Below are positions 6,615 through 15,011 of a stretch of DNA of 28,810 nucleotides, piece by piece (position 1 is the first letter of the stretch; the number at the start of each line of letters is the position of its first letter). Location: the NCBI GenBank assembly GCA_964548225.1, contig CAZJQP010000067.1, positions 1 through 28,810 of the forward strand, written 5' to 3'. The notes below the pieces were generated by a model. The model was not told the origin of the DNA. It was given only the letters and a program-made list of their open reading frames with translations, and ran no database searches. Position numbers and translations under genes: made by a program. The stretch comes from CALMEH01 sp964548225. GTDB taxonomy: Bacteria; Acidobacteriota; Blastocatellia; Pyrinomonadales; Pyrinomonadaceae.

Positions 6615-8504
6615 TTATTTCGCAACCGCTTTGGTCGTTTCCGTTGGTTCAGGTCTTGGCGTTGCCAAGCCTAACTCCTTTGCTCGCCAGAGGTTTGAGA
6701 CGAGCAACTCGCGGATAAACGCCATTTCTTTGGGCAAACGGTCGTATAATTTATAGAACAAATCATCGTGCGAAGCGATTTCCTTGAGCCACATATCGCG
6801 GTCGAGATTCATAACTTTGTTGAAATCTTCTTCCGTGAAATCTTCCAACCCACGCCAATCGAGATGTTCGTAGCGCGGTTGCCAGCCCAAAGGCGTTTCA
6901 ACGCCTTTCGATGTTCCGCGTGAGCGTTCGACAACCCATTTCAGCACGCGCATATTGTCGCCGAAGCCGTTCCAGAGGAATTTGCCGTCTTCGCCTTTTA
7001 AGAACCAATTGACCGAAAAGATGCGCGGCGGTTCGGGAATCGAGCGTCCGAAGTTTAACCAATGCGAAAAATAATCGCCCATGTGGTAGCCCGCAAACGG
7101 GAGCATTGCGAACGGGTCGCGGCGGACTTCGCCGATGTTTCCGAAAGCCGCGGCGGTCATTTCACTGCCCATTGTCGCCGCCATATAAACGCCGAACGCC
7201 CAGTTAAATGATTGTAAAACCAAGGGAACAACCGAATTTCTGCGTCCGCCGAAGATGAATGCCGAAACGGGAACGCCTTTCGGGTCGTCAAAGTTTTCGT
7301 CAATCACCGGACATTGAATCGAAGGCGCGGTAAAACGTGCGTTCGGATGCGCGGCAGGTTTTTCGCTCGCCGGTGTCCAATCGTTGCCTTGCCAATCAAT
7401 CGCGTGTGCCGGTTTGTCGCCGTCCATTCCTTCCCACCAAACGTCGCCGTCATCGGTTAATGCAACATTGGTGAAAATCGTGTTTTCACGGATTGATTCC
7501 ATCGCGTTCGGGTTCGTTTTGTAATTCGTGCCGGGCGCAACGCCGAAAAAGCCGTATTCAGGGTTGATAGCACGAAGTTTGCCGGTTTCGTCAGGTTTAA
7601 TCCATGCAATATCGTCGCCGACTGTCGTAACTTTCCAGCCTTCTTCCTGAAACGGTTTCGGCGGAATAAGCATCGCAAAATTCGTCTTGCCGCAAGCCGA
7701 AGGAAACGCCGCGCAAACGTAATCTTTTTGTCCGTCGGGCGATTCGACACCGACGATAAGCATATGTTCCGCAAGCCAACCTTCGTCGCGTCCGATGGTC
7801 GAAGCAATGCGAAGCGCAAGACATTTTTTGCCGAGTAAAGCATTTCCGCCGTAACCCGAACCGTAGGAAACAATCGAGCGTTCTTCGGGGAAATGGACGA
7901 TATATTTATCTTTCGGATCAGGTGAACAAGCCCACGCAACATCTTTTTCACCTTCGGCTAACGGCATTCCGACCGAATGCAAACAATGAACAAAATCGCC
8001 CTCGCCAAGTGCTTCAAGTGCTTTGTTGCCCATCCGTGTCATAATTTTCATATTGACGGCAACATATGGCGAGTCCGAAATTTCCACGCCGAATTGCGAA
8101 ATCGGCGAACCAATCGGACCCATACAAAACGGAATGACATACATCGTTCTGCCCTTCATACAACCTTTGAATTTATCCATTAAGAGCGTTTTCATCTCTT
8201 TCGGATTCATCCAATTATTTGTCGGACCGGCATCGGCTTTCGCCAATGAACAGATGTAAGTTCTATCTTCAACACGCGCCACGTCGCTGGGATGCGAACG
8301 TGCCAGAAAAGAGTTCGGACGCTTTTCCGGATTCAATCGAATAAAAGTTCCCGAAGCAACCATTTCTTCGCAGAGACGGTCGTATTCTTCTTCAGAACCA
8401 TCGCACCAATAAACATTATCCGGTTGGCAATGCTCAGCAGTTTTCGTTACCCATTTAATTAATTCTTTATTTTTAACATTTTCGGGAATGTTCAAATTTG
8501 TCAT
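6615..8504 (-). CDS. pckG: Phosphoenolpyruvate carboxykinase (GTP)
   Basis: This 629-residue protein has the normal length for the GTP-dependent class. The enzyme interconverts oxaloacetate plus GTP with phosphoenolpyruvate, CO2 and GDP, the entry step of gluconeogenesis, in the cytoplasm. The PEPCK-specific stretch GSGYGGNALLGKKCLALRIA is at about 215-234. The kinase-1a P-loop with the reactive cysteine, FPSACGKTNFAML, is at about 267-279, and the metal-binding VGDDIAWI at about 295-302. PEYGFFGVAPGTN follows. N-terminal (MTNLNIPENVKNKELIKWV) and C-terminal parts also match the class. All key motifs are intact. It is flanked by a terminator downstream and a 264-base leader region upstream, so it is probably monocistronic. 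GGAGA precedes the ATG at slightly long spacing. Confidence 0.97.
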   Translation of the reverse strand: MTNLNIPENVKNKELIKWVTKTAEHCQPDNVYWCDGSEEEYDRLCEEMVASGTFIRLNPEKRPNSFLARSHPSDVARVEDRTYICSLAKADAGPTNNWMNPKEMKTLLMDKFKGCMKGRTMYVIPFCMGPIGSPISQFGVEISDSPYVAVNMKIMTRMGNKALEALGEGDFVHCLHSVGMPLAEGEKDVAWACSPDPKDKYIVHFPEERSIVSYGSGYGGNALLGKKCLALRIASTIGRDEGWLAEHMLIVGVESPDGQKDYVCAAFPSACGKTNFAMLIPPKPFQEEGWKVTTVGDDIAWIKPDETGKLRAINPEYGFFGVAPGTNYKTNPNAMESIRENTIFTNVALTDDGDVWWEGMDGDKPAHAIDWQGNDWTPASEKPAAHPNARFTAPSIQCPVIDENFDDPKGVPVSAFIFGGRRNSVVPLVLQSFNWAFGVYMAATMGSEMTAAAFGNIGEVRRDPFAMLPFAGYHMGDYFSHWLNFGRSIPEPPRIFSVNWFLKGEDGKFLWNGFGDNMRVLKWVVERSRGTSKGVETPLGWQPRYEHLDWRGLEDFTEEDFNKVMNLDRDMWLKEIASHDDLFYKLYDRLPKEMAFIRELLVSNLWRAKELGLATPRPEPTETTKAVAK

Positions 8505-8567
8505 AAAAATTGTTTCTCCAATTTATTATTGCAATTCAGTAATTCTAATACTATAAACTAAACAAAT

Positions 8568-8589
8568 AAAAGGGCAATAACGCCCTTTT
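8568..8589 (-). terminator. Terminator-like hairpin upstream of pckG
   Basis: AAAAGGGC at 8568-8575 pairs perfectly with GCCCTTTT at 8582-8589 around AATAAC. On the minus strand it is followed by ATTTGTTTAG. It may end transcripts of the dehydrogenase gene that stops at 8769, about 180 bases earlier, or act in the pckG leader if a promoter lies before it. Confidence 0.6.
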
Positions 8590-8642
8590 TTCTTAAATAT
8601 AAAAATATGTTATCACAAATCCCGTAAATTTGAATTTATAGA

Positions 8643-8685
8643 GAGGAGATTTTATAAAAAAATGGTGGTGTGATTATATCTCCTC
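8643..8685. repeat. Inverted repeat in the pckG upstream region
   Basis: GAGGAGAT at 8643-8650 is the exact reverse complement of ATCTCCTC at 8678-8685, with a 27-base loop. It lies in the 264-base gap between pckG and the dehydrogenase gene. That gap otherwise shows only the hairpin at 8568-8589 and AT-rich sequence. An operator or leader stem is possible; nothing decides it. Confidence 0.35.
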
Positions 8686-8768
8686 GTCGGTTCGCTCTCG
8701 AAGATTTTTTGCAAAATTTCCCTGATTTTCTAACCTTGATTCGCATTAAATACAAATGGTATTAAATT

Positions 8769-9869
8769 TCAGTTGCTCAAATCACAAAAAACCTTAATTG
8801 CATTTTTAGCGGTAGTTAATTTTTCAAATAGTTCGCCATAATTCTCCAAGCCGTTGACTCGATGCGTCAGCAAACGCGAAAGCCAGTTGCCGTATTCGAG
8901 AACGGCTTGCGCCAAATCTTTCACGCCCGACTCAAAATATTCGCGGTTGGCATTAACTGTTCCAACCATAACTTTATTGCCGAGAACAAAATCAAGATTG
9001 ATTTTGTCCGCCGGAATTTCGGCTTTTCGGTCGCCACCGGTTACAGAAGATAAAATTAAAACGCCGTTTTTTGCTAACGCCTGCATCGCCTCGAAAACAA
9101 TCGGCGAAAATCCTGTGGCTTCAAAAATTACGTCAAATGCGCCGTGTTGTTTTGCGTATTCGATAACGGAAATGTCGTCAGTCGAAATGTATTTTGCGTC
9201 TAATTCTTCAATCAAATCAGAATTGAGATACGGTTTCTGCGTTTTTCCAAAAGTTACGACTTCCATTCCTTTGAGTTTGAAAACGAGTGTTGCCAACAAG
9301 CCAATTGTTCCTGCGCCCATCACGGCGGCGCGTTTCGGTTTCCAAACCTTCAAACGTCTCTGAATTTCAAAGGCTTGCGTAATTCCTTTTTGAACAACCG
9401 TCATCGGTTCAAGCAACACGCCGACATCTTTCAGCCCGCGCGGAATTTTGACGATAAATTCCGCATCGTCAACATAAAATTCCGATAGAAAACCGTGCCG
9501 AAGATTGATTCCGCGCTCAAAATATGTGTCGTCGGTTGTCATATCGTTCGTGCCGATAACATCATAAATCGAACTTCCCGGGCGGCGCACGGTGGCGACA
9601 ACATAATCGCCGCGTTTTAATTCGTGAACATTTTCGCCCACGTCTTCAACCACGCCGAAACCTTCGTGTCCGATGACTAAAAAATTATCGCCGTTTGGTG
9701 ATGCGCCGTATTCGGCATTATTAATTTCCTTATCCGTGCCGTCCACGCCGACACACAAAACTTTGACCAAAACGCCGCGACCGTTCGGAATTTCTTCGAT
9801 TGACGGCTTCGGCATTTCAACTAAATGCACCGAGTTTTTTATGCCCGGTTTAACTGCGATTGCTTTCAT
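8769..9869 (-). CDS. Zinc-type glucose 1-dehydrogenase-like MDR oxidoreductase
   Basis: This 366-residue protein is a medium-chain dehydrogenase. The N-terminal catalytic domain has LCVGVDGTDKEINN near 38-51 and GHEGFGVVEDVG near 67-78, with C39, H68 and E69 as likely catalytic-zinc ligands. The nucleotide-binding domain has AAVMGAGTIGLLAT with the GxGxxG fingerprint. GVDGTDKEI, TVRRPG, ERG and HGFLSEFY follow the pattern of archaeal-type glucose dehydrogenases, which oxidise glucose to gluconolactone. The four-cysteine structural zinc lobe is absent, as in the haloarchaeal enzymes. Start 9869 is chosen because GGAG sits seven bases upstream and the family begins MKA. The upstream gene ends 55 bases away on the same strand. 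The sugar substrate and NAD or NADP preference are inferred only. Confidence 0.85.
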   Translation of the reverse strand: MKAIAVKPGIKNSVHLVEMPKPSIEEIPNGRGVLVKVLCVGVDGTDKEINNAEYGASPNGDNFLVIGHEGFGVVEDVGENVHELKRGDYVVATVRRPGSSIYDVIGTNDMTTDDTYFERGINLRHGFLSEFYVDDAEFIVKIPRGLKDVGVLLEPMTVVQKGITQAFEIQRRLKVWKPKRAAVMGAGTIGLLATLVFKLKGMEVVTFGKTQKPYLNSDLIEELDAKYISTDDISVIEYAKQHGAFDVIFEATGFSPIVFEAMQALAKNGVLILSSVTGGDRKAEIPADKINLDFVLGNKVMVGTVNANREYFESGVKDLAQAVLEYGNWLSRLLTHRVNGLENYGELFEKLTTAKNAIKVFCDLSN

Positions 9870-9924
9870 AATTTCTCCAACAAATATCAAATTTGCATTT
9901 ATTGAAGTAAGCAAATCGGGCGAA

Positions 9925-10674
9925 TTATTCCAAAATTCTTTTAATTTGCTGTGGATTTATTTTGAAAAAAAGTTGGTCGCCTTTACGCGAAACTTCGCCC
10001 GAAATTTCAACAGGTTCGGCGACAAAATCAAGTATTTCTTTATTTACGGCTTCGCCTTTTTCCGATAAAAGCCAAAGTTCGGAAACATTTCCCTGAAAAT
10101 CTTTCACAACAAAAAGCGGCGGAATTCCGCCTCGCAAACACGCGACGGCGCAATCGCGGTGCGGTTTTGATTGCCCCGGATTCATCACGCCCAAGTAACA
10201 TTTCGAGTCAACAATTTCGCCTTTCAACGTAAATTTGCCGAGATTTTCTGCCTTTTCTTCAATCGGATTTGCTGAAAGCTTTTCTACCGAATTTTCGACA
10301 ACTTCAATCATCTGCAAATCGCCTCGATAAATTCGCGTGCCTTTGAGTTTTACCTTTTGCCCGTCAAACTGTTTAGCGTCAAAGCCGTGTTTGCCTTCGG
10401 ACACGAGCGGAAAACGCTCAAAAGTCGGCAAACCGTTGTTTTTATCTTTTTTTTCGACAAGCAAAAACGGCACGCCGTCAGCTTGAATCGTGCCTTCAAA
10501 ATCTTTAATCGTGCCGAATTCAAAAATGCTTTTCGCAAAAGGCTTTTGTCCAATCCACGAAATAACTCCCAAACCAATCGCCGTGATAAAAGCTAAAGCG
10601 ACAAAAATTTTGATAACTTTCGCTGTATTTTTCGGCATTTTCGGCAGATAGCCGATGTAAAAATCTTCGCTCAT
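9925..10674 (-). CDS. Membrane-anchored protein with a Cys/His motif, partner of the Rieske/ferric-reductase fusion
   Basis: This 249-residue protein has one membrane helix at about 20-40 after a short polar N-terminus, so the bulk probably lies outside the inner membrane. Residues ~58-130 look like a small beta domain (GTIQADGVPFLLVEKK, GQKVKLKGTRIYRGD). Residues ~150-190 hold a striking motif: GEIVDSKCYLGVMNPG, then PHRDCAVACLRGGIPPLFVV. This gives C159-x12-H172-x2-C175-x3-C179, a plausible metal, heme or cluster site. I recall similar unnamed proteins from other genomes but no assigned function. It follows the Rieske/ferric-reductase gene with a 138-bp palindromic element between them. GGGAG five bases before ATG supports the start. 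An electron-transfer or cofactor-handling role is inference. Confidence 0.72.
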   Translation of the reverse strand: MSEDFYIGYLPKMPKNTAKVIKIFVALAFITAIGLGVISWIGQKPFAKSIFEFGTIKDFEGTIQADGVPFLLVEKKDKNNGLPTFERFPLVSEGKHGFDAKQFDGQKVKLKGTRIYRGDLQMIEVVENSVEKLSANPIEEKAENLGKFTLKGEIVDSKCYLGVMNPGQSKPHRDCAVACLRGGIPPLFVVKDFQGNVSELWLLSEKGEAVNKEILDFVAEPVEISGEVSRKGDQLFFKINPQQIKRILE

Positions 10675-10684
10675 AAAATCTCCC

Positions 10685-10822
10685 GACTAGAGCGCAAGCG
10701 ACTCGCTTGCAAAATCGCGTTTTTCAGCGATGTAACGATGTTTGCATACAATCAAGTTGATTTCTTTGCAAACGCTTTTTCGCGCTCCGCGTTCATGCAA
10801 GCGAGCCGCTTGCGCTCCAGTC
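10685..10822. repeat. Dispersed inverted-repeat element, copy 1 (MITE/REP-like)
   Basis: This 138-bp element has terminal inverted repeats of about 28 bases. The left end starts GACTAGAGCGCAAGCG and contains CGCTTGCAA. The right end, reverse complemented, starts GACTGGAGCGCAAGCG. The interior shares CGCGTTTTTCAGCGATGTAA and GCAAACGCTTTTTCGCGCTC with the copy at 15549-15690. It fills the gap between two minus-strand genes, one base after one stop and just before the other gene's ribosome binding site. It has no coding capacity. Confidence 0.85.
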
Positions 10823-10823
10823 T

Positions 10824-11852
10824 TTAAATCTTCGCAGGTTCGACAAAAGTTCCGGCTTTGTTCGGTTTTTTGTGAACAAAAACTTTTCCGCCCGCAATTT
10901 TCACGTTAAAAGTTGGAACTTTTTCGGTAAAAGGCAGCGGCGATGCACCGGTTTCGGGTTTGTATTGAAATCCGTGCCAAGGGCAAGTTATACAGCCGTC
11001 GTCGCCGATTTTGCCTTCGCCGAGTGGTCCGTTTTGGTGTTGGCAGACGTTTGAAACGGCGGAAATTTTGCCGTCATATTTGAAAATCGCCACGCGCTCG
11101 CCCGAAATTGTGCGGATGCAGGCGCGTTTTTCGGGAATTTCTGCGACCGAACAGGCTTCGACAAATTCATCATTTGAAACGATTTCTTTGTCTAAATTCG
11201 TTTCTTTGAAAGCCGCCACGAGATGTAAGCCAACGACTAAAACTAATCCGAAACCTAACGAAACCGCCAAAATCGGCGAATTTTCGGCTTGTAAAACGCC
11301 CAAAAGAACGTGAGCAATCAGCAAAGCGTAAGCCGCATAAACTAAAATATGCAGAGTTTTCCAAACGGGCGCGGTCAGATTTTTCAGCCAAAAATCGTGG
11401 CTTGTAACCGCCATTAAAAACAAAATTATCAGCGCAATCAGCCCCAAAACCTGAAACGGAAAATCGGCGATGCTTGAAAATCTAGTGTTGCTCGTCAAAA
11501 CGCTAACGAACGGATTTATCACGCCGAGCGCGTGAAACTGAAAAATCGAAAGCCCACCGTGAACTGCGCCGATGAAAAAAGTCGTTACGCCCAGATGCCT
11601 TCGATTATAAAGAAGCGGCAAAAAACGCGGCGACAGACGACACAAAGGACCAATCAGCAAAACAATATGAAGAAGCAAAATCGCGCACGTTCCGAAGGCG
11701 CGAATCAAAAGCGTTTCAATCGTCGCGTCGGGCTGAAAAATCGCGCCCAAACCGACAAACAGCAAAAGATAAATCGCCACGCCCGACCACAAAAGCGCGT
11801 CGTAAATTTTCTTCTGCCGATTCCAACTGATGGCAACGTATTTTTCGCTCAT
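10824..11852 (-). CDS. Ferric reductase-like membrane domain fused to a Rieske 2Fe-2S domain
   Basis: This 342-residue protein has an N-terminal membrane part (~18-215) with about six helices and histidines at 62, 98, 168 and 181 placed as heme-b ligands. The layout resembles MsrQ/YedZ and ferric reductases. A C-terminal Rieske domain (~228-330) has NVCQHQNGPLGEG and CITCPWHGFQY, giving C270-x-H272 and C290-x2-H293, the complete ligand set for a Rieske cluster. The architecture suggests electrons pass between a heme pair in the membrane and a soluble 2Fe-2S centre. The upstream neighbours are two tiny membrane proteins and the downstream neighbour a Cys/His membrane protein. No clear ribosome binding site precedes the ATG. 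Physiological donor and acceptor are unknown. Confidence 0.87.
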   Translation of the reverse strand: MSEKYVAISWNRQKKIYDALLWSGVAIYLLLFVGLGAIFQPDATIETLLIRAFGTCAILLLHIVLLIGPLCRLSPRFLPLLYNRRHLGVTTFFIGAVHGGLSIFQFHALGVINPFVSVLTSNTRFSSIADFPFQVLGLIALIILFLMAVTSHDFWLKNLTAPVWKTLHILVYAAYALLIAHVLLGVLQAENSPILAVSLGFGLVLVVGLHLVAAFKETNLDKEIVSNDEFVEACSVAEIPEKRACIRTISGERVAIFKYDGKISAVSNVCQHQNGPLGEGKIGDDGCITCPWHGFQYKPETGASPLPFTEKVPTFNVKIAGGKVFVHKKPNKAGTFVEPAKI

Positions 11853-11911
11853 ATTTTTGTTTAGATTGTGTTTGAAAAATAAATCCGAAGAAAAAATCTT
11901 TGGTGAAAAGA

Positions 11912-11959
11912 GTAAAACAGACTGTCAGTCTGTTTGAACAGGCTAACAGCCTGTTCTAC
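11912..11959. repeat. Tandem double hairpin repeat
   Basis: Two adjacent palindromes occur. AAACAGACT pairs with AGTCTGTTT (11915-11935). GAACAGGCT pairs with AGCCTGTTC (11936-11956). Loops are three bases each, and the pair is bounded by GTA and TAC. Short-loop paired palindromes like this recur in intergenic DNA of several bacterial groups. It lies between the 54-residue gene and the Rieske fusion and could stabilise or attenuate that transcript. Confidence 0.7.
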
Positions 11960-11971
11960 TTTTTCTCGTAT

Positions 11972-12136
11972 TTAATTTTCAAAGAACATAAGCCGTAACT
12001 CTGAACTCCTTTTCGGAACAGTTTCATTTGTCGGCTCTTGATGTCGAAAGGCGATGCTTGCAACAAACAAAACCGTCAGTAAAACTGCCAAAACCAGCCA
12101 GATAATTTTATGTGTTTTGCGAATTTTGCGAATCAT
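11972..12136 (-). CDS. Small single-helix membrane protein (54 residues)
   Basis: The frame reads MIRKIRKTHK, then a strong hydrophobic segment IIWLVLAVLLTVLFVASIAF (11-30), then a polar tail RHQEPTNETV ending LRLMFFEN. The basic head before the helix predicts an inner-membrane anchor with the tail outside. AAGAG lies just before the ATG. The start overlaps the end of the 75-residue gene by 29 bases, which suggests translational coupling. The function is unknown. Its place between a small membrane protein and the ferric-reductase/Rieske fusion suggests a subunit or assembly role, which is a guess. Confidence 0.62.
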   Translation of the reverse strand: MIRKIRKTHKIIWLVLAVLLTVLFVASIAFRHQEPTNETVPKRSSELRLMFFEN

Positions 12137-12335
12137 TTCTCTTCATCAAACGCCACGCCAAAAAAGCCCAAAACGCCGCCGCGCCGAAAAAAATTATCAG
12201 CCGAAAGCCGAAACTTGTTCCTTTTGCCGCTTCGTCAAATTTTGCGATGCGAAACGTGACAAACCACGCTGAAAATAACGCGCCGATTAAAAGGTATATT
12301 CCGACTGCATAGACAATTATTTCAGCAAAAATCAT
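12108..12335 (-). CDS. Small two-helix membrane protein (75 residues)
   Basis: The protein has two hydrophobic helices: EIIVYAVGIYLLIGALFSAW (about 5-24) and FRLIIFFGAAAFWAFLAW (about 44-61). A polar loop (RIAKFDEAAKGTSF) separates them and the tail RLMKRNDSQNSQNT is basic then polar. Its ATG lies seven bases after the stop of the glucosidase gene, with GGAGAA near the end of that gene, so the two are cotranscribed. It overlaps the 54-residue gene. I do not recognise a named family. Confidence 0.7.
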   Translation of the reverse strand: MIFAEIIVYAVGIYLLIGALFSAWFVTFRIAKFDEAAKGTSFGFRLIIFFGAAAFWAFLAWRLMKRNDSQNSQNT

Positions 12336-12342
12336 TTTTCAT

Positions 12343-14970
12343 TTATTCTCCGCTTTGCTGTAAAAGTTTAGCAACAAGCCCCGTCCAGCCCGTCTGATGA
12401 CTTGCGCCGACTCCGCGCCCGTTGTCGCCGTGAAAATATTCATAGAATAAAACAAAATCGCGCCAATTTTCGTCCCGTTGAAATTTATCTAAATTACCGT
12501 AAACAGGACGCTTTCCATTTTCGTCTTTTAAGAAAATATGCGACAGACGGCGCGAAAGCTCTTGCGAAACTTCCCAGAGATTCATTAAATTACCCGAACC
12601 GCTCGGACATTCAACTTTCAAATCATCGCCGAAATAATGATGAAATTTTTGCAGAGATTCGATGAGCAAATAATTCACCGGCATCCAAATCGGACCGCGC
12701 CAGTTTGAATTTCCGCCGAAAAGTCCGCTCGAAGATTCGGCAGGTTCGTAATCAACGCGATGTTCTTCGCCGCCAACATTCAAAATATATGGATTTTCCT
12801 TGTGAAAACGCGAAAGTGCGCGGATTCCGTGCGGTGAAAGAAACTCGTTTTCGTCGAGCATTACGCGCAAAACTTTTTCAAGGCGTTCACGAAAAGCGAT
12901 TGAAAGCAGATGTTTTCCATCTTTTTCTTCAACATTTGCGGTCAGATGTGGACGATTTTCCAGAAACCATTGGAAGCGATTTTTGAAATCGGGCAAAGCG
13001 TCGAGTGTTTCCGCGTCAATTGTCGCAACGGCAAAAAGCGGAATCAGACCGACCATCGAACGAACCTTCAAAGGCGTGTTGCCCTGCCCGTGCAGATGCA
13101 GAACGTCGTAATAAAATCCGTCTTCTTCATTCCAGAGCGAAATGCCTTCCTGACCGAGATTGTTCATCGCGTCGGCGATGTAAATGAAGTGTTCCCAAAA
13201 CTTAGTAGCAACATCTTCGTAAGAATCATCTTCAACCGCAAGCTCTAAAGCAATCGCCAAAAGATTCAAACAATACATCGCCATCCACGAAGTTCCGTCC
13301 GATTGCGCTAGTTTTCCGCCCGTCGGAAGCGGACGCGAACGGTCGAAAACTCCGATGTTGTCGAGTCCCAAAAATCCACCCTCGAAAACATTCATTCCTT
13401 CCGCATCTTTGCGATTCACCCACCAAGTAAAATTGAGCAAAAGTTTTTGAAAAATCCGCGCCAAAAATTTCGTGTCGCCTTTGCCTGTTTGCTTTTTGTC
13501 AATTTGATAAACGCGCAGAGCCGCCCAAGCGTGAACCGGCGGATTTACGTCGCCGTAAGCCCATTCGTAAGCCGGAATCTGCCCGTTCGGGTGCATATAC
13601 CATTCGCGTAACATCAAAATCAGTTGTTCCTTTGCAAATTCCGCGTCAACGAGCGCAAGCGGAATGCAATGAAACGCCAAATCCCACGCGGCATACCACG
13701 GATATTCCCATTTATCGGGCATCGAAATCACGTCCGCATTGTTCAAATGCCGCCATTCCGCATTGCGACCTTTTTTTCTTTCGGCTGGCGGTTTCGGTTG
13801 TCCTTCATCTCCTTCGAGCCATTTTTCAACGTCGTAATGATAAAACTGCTTCGACCAAAGCATTCCCGCAAATGCCTGACGCATCACGTTTTGCGCGTCT
13901 TTTGAAAGATTATTCGGAATAATTTCCGAGTAAAATTCATCGGCTTCTTTTTGGCGTTGAGCGAAAATCTTATCGAAATCTTCAAACTCGTTCTGAGTCC
14001 TGTCTTTAGACGGCTTCGCGCCCGACATCAAACCGCCGATTATTTCAGACGCTTTCAATCGCAAACGAATCGTTTTTTCTTCGCCGCCTTTTAATTCCAA
14101 AAGATAATTTGCCGCCGCCTTTGTGCCAATTTGCACGGGATTTACAGCCGTTTTATCGCCATTCACGATGTAATTGTTGATGCCGTCTTTGACGAATTCA
14201 GATTCGTTTTCCGCGCCGAAAAGCCTTTGTTTGTTCGTATTATTTTCGCAGAAAAGCAATTCATCGGCGTTTTCGCAAACGAGTTGAAATCCGCCGCCTT
14301 CGATTGTGTTGGAATCTGGAATCTGAAATTTGAAATTTGGTTTTGTGCCGTCCCAAGACCAAACATTTCGCGCCCAAATCGTCGGCAAAACGTTGATTTT
14401 AGCGATTTCCGCACCGCGATTTGCAACCGTAATTTTGATTAAAATATCGTCGGCATCAGCTTTGGCGTATTCAACGAAACAATCGAAATATCTGTTTTCA
14501 TCAAAAACTCCCGTGTCCAATAATTCAAATTCGCCGCCTGATTTTCCGGCGTTTCGGTTTTCTTCAAGCAGTCTGCCGTAAGGAAACGCATCTTGCGGAT
14601 ATTTGTAAAGATATTTCATAAACGAATGCGTCGGCGTTGAATCCACATAAAAATAATATTCCTTCACATCTTCGCCGTGATTGCCTTCGCTTCCCGTCAG
14701 ACCGAAAATTCGCTCTTTCAAAATCGCGTCTTTGCCGTTCCAAAAAGCGACCGAAAAACAAATCGTCTGCATCGCATCACAAATTCCCGCAATGCCGTCC
14801 TCGTTCCAACGATAAGCGCGTGAACGTGCGTGGTCGTGCGGGAAAAAATCCCACGCCGAACCGTATTGCGAATAATCTTCGCGCACCGTTCCCCAAGCTC
14901 TTTCGGATAAATAAGGTCCCCAATTCTTCCAATTTCCACCGTCTTTCAGACGCTTTTCTTCTGCTTTCAT
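12343..14970 (-). CDS. GH63-like glucosidase (MGH1-type alpha/alpha barrel)
   Basis: This 875-residue protein matches a bacterial family annotated as glucosidase in the GH63 superfamily. Typical N-terminal landmarks are NWGPYLSERAWGTVREDYS, FFPHDHARSRAYRWNEDG and GNHGEDVKEYYFYVDSTPTH. The catalytic (alpha/alpha)6 region includes WEYPWYAAWDLAFHCIPLAL, LREWYMHPNGQIPAYEWAYG, SSGLFGGNSNWRGPIWMPVN and, near the end, HQTGWTGLVAKLL. WDLAFH and GQIPAYEW carry the acidic residues expected for catalysis. No signal peptide is visible, so it probably acts on oligosaccharides in the cytoplasm. I start at ATG 14970, which fits the family start KAEEKRLK; a TTG 21 bases upstream is an alternative. The exact glycosidic bond it cuts cannot be told. 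Confidence 0.88.
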   Translation of the reverse strand: MKAEEKRLKDGGNWKNWGPYLSERAWGTVREDYSQYGSAWDFFPHDHARSRAYRWNEDGIAGICDAMQTICFSVAFWNGKDAILKERIFGLTGSEGNHGEDVKEYYFYVDSTPTHSFMKYLYKYPQDAFPYGRLLEENRNAGKSGGEFELLDTGVFDENRYFDCFVEYAKADADDILIKITVANRGAEIAKINVLPTIWARNVWSWDGTKPNFKFQIPDSNTIEGGGFQLVCENADELLFCENNTNKQRLFGAENESEFVKDGINNYIVNGDKTAVNPVQIGTKAAANYLLELKGGEEKTIRLRLKASEIIGGLMSGAKPSKDRTQNEFEDFDKIFAQRQKEADEFYSEIIPNNLSKDAQNVMRQAFAGMLWSKQFYHYDVEKWLEGDEGQPKPPAERKKGRNAEWRHLNNADVISMPDKWEYPWYAAWDLAFHCIPLALVDAEFAKEQLILMLREWYMHPNGQIPAYEWAYGDVNPPVHAWAALRVYQIDKKQTGKGDTKFLARIFQKLLLNFTWWVNRKDAEGMNVFEGGFLGLDNIGVFDRSRPLPTGGKLAQSDGTSWMAMYCLNLLAIALELAVEDDSYEDVATKFWEHFIYIADAMNNLGQEGISLWNEEDGFYYDVLHLHGQGNTPLKVRSMVGLIPLFAVATIDAETLDALPDFKNRFQWFLENRPHLTANVEEKDGKHLLSIAFRERLEKVLRVMLDENEFLSPHGIRALSRFHKENPYILNVGGEEHRVDYEPAESSSGLFGGNSNWRGPIWMPVNYLLIESLQKFHHYFGDDLKVECPSGSGNLMNLWEVSQELSRRLSHIFLKDENGKRPVYGNLDKFQRDENWRDFVLFYEYFHGDNGRGVGASHQTGWTGLVAKLLQQSGE

Positions 14971-15011
14971 ACAATTTCTGAATTCCGTCAAAGCCTTCGA
15001 TTATTCCAAAC

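Noticed and set aside
8854..9363. A 169-codon plus-strand frame opposite the glucose dehydrogenase-like gene
   Set aside because: It is antisense to a well-supported enzyme and its composition follows that gene's codons.
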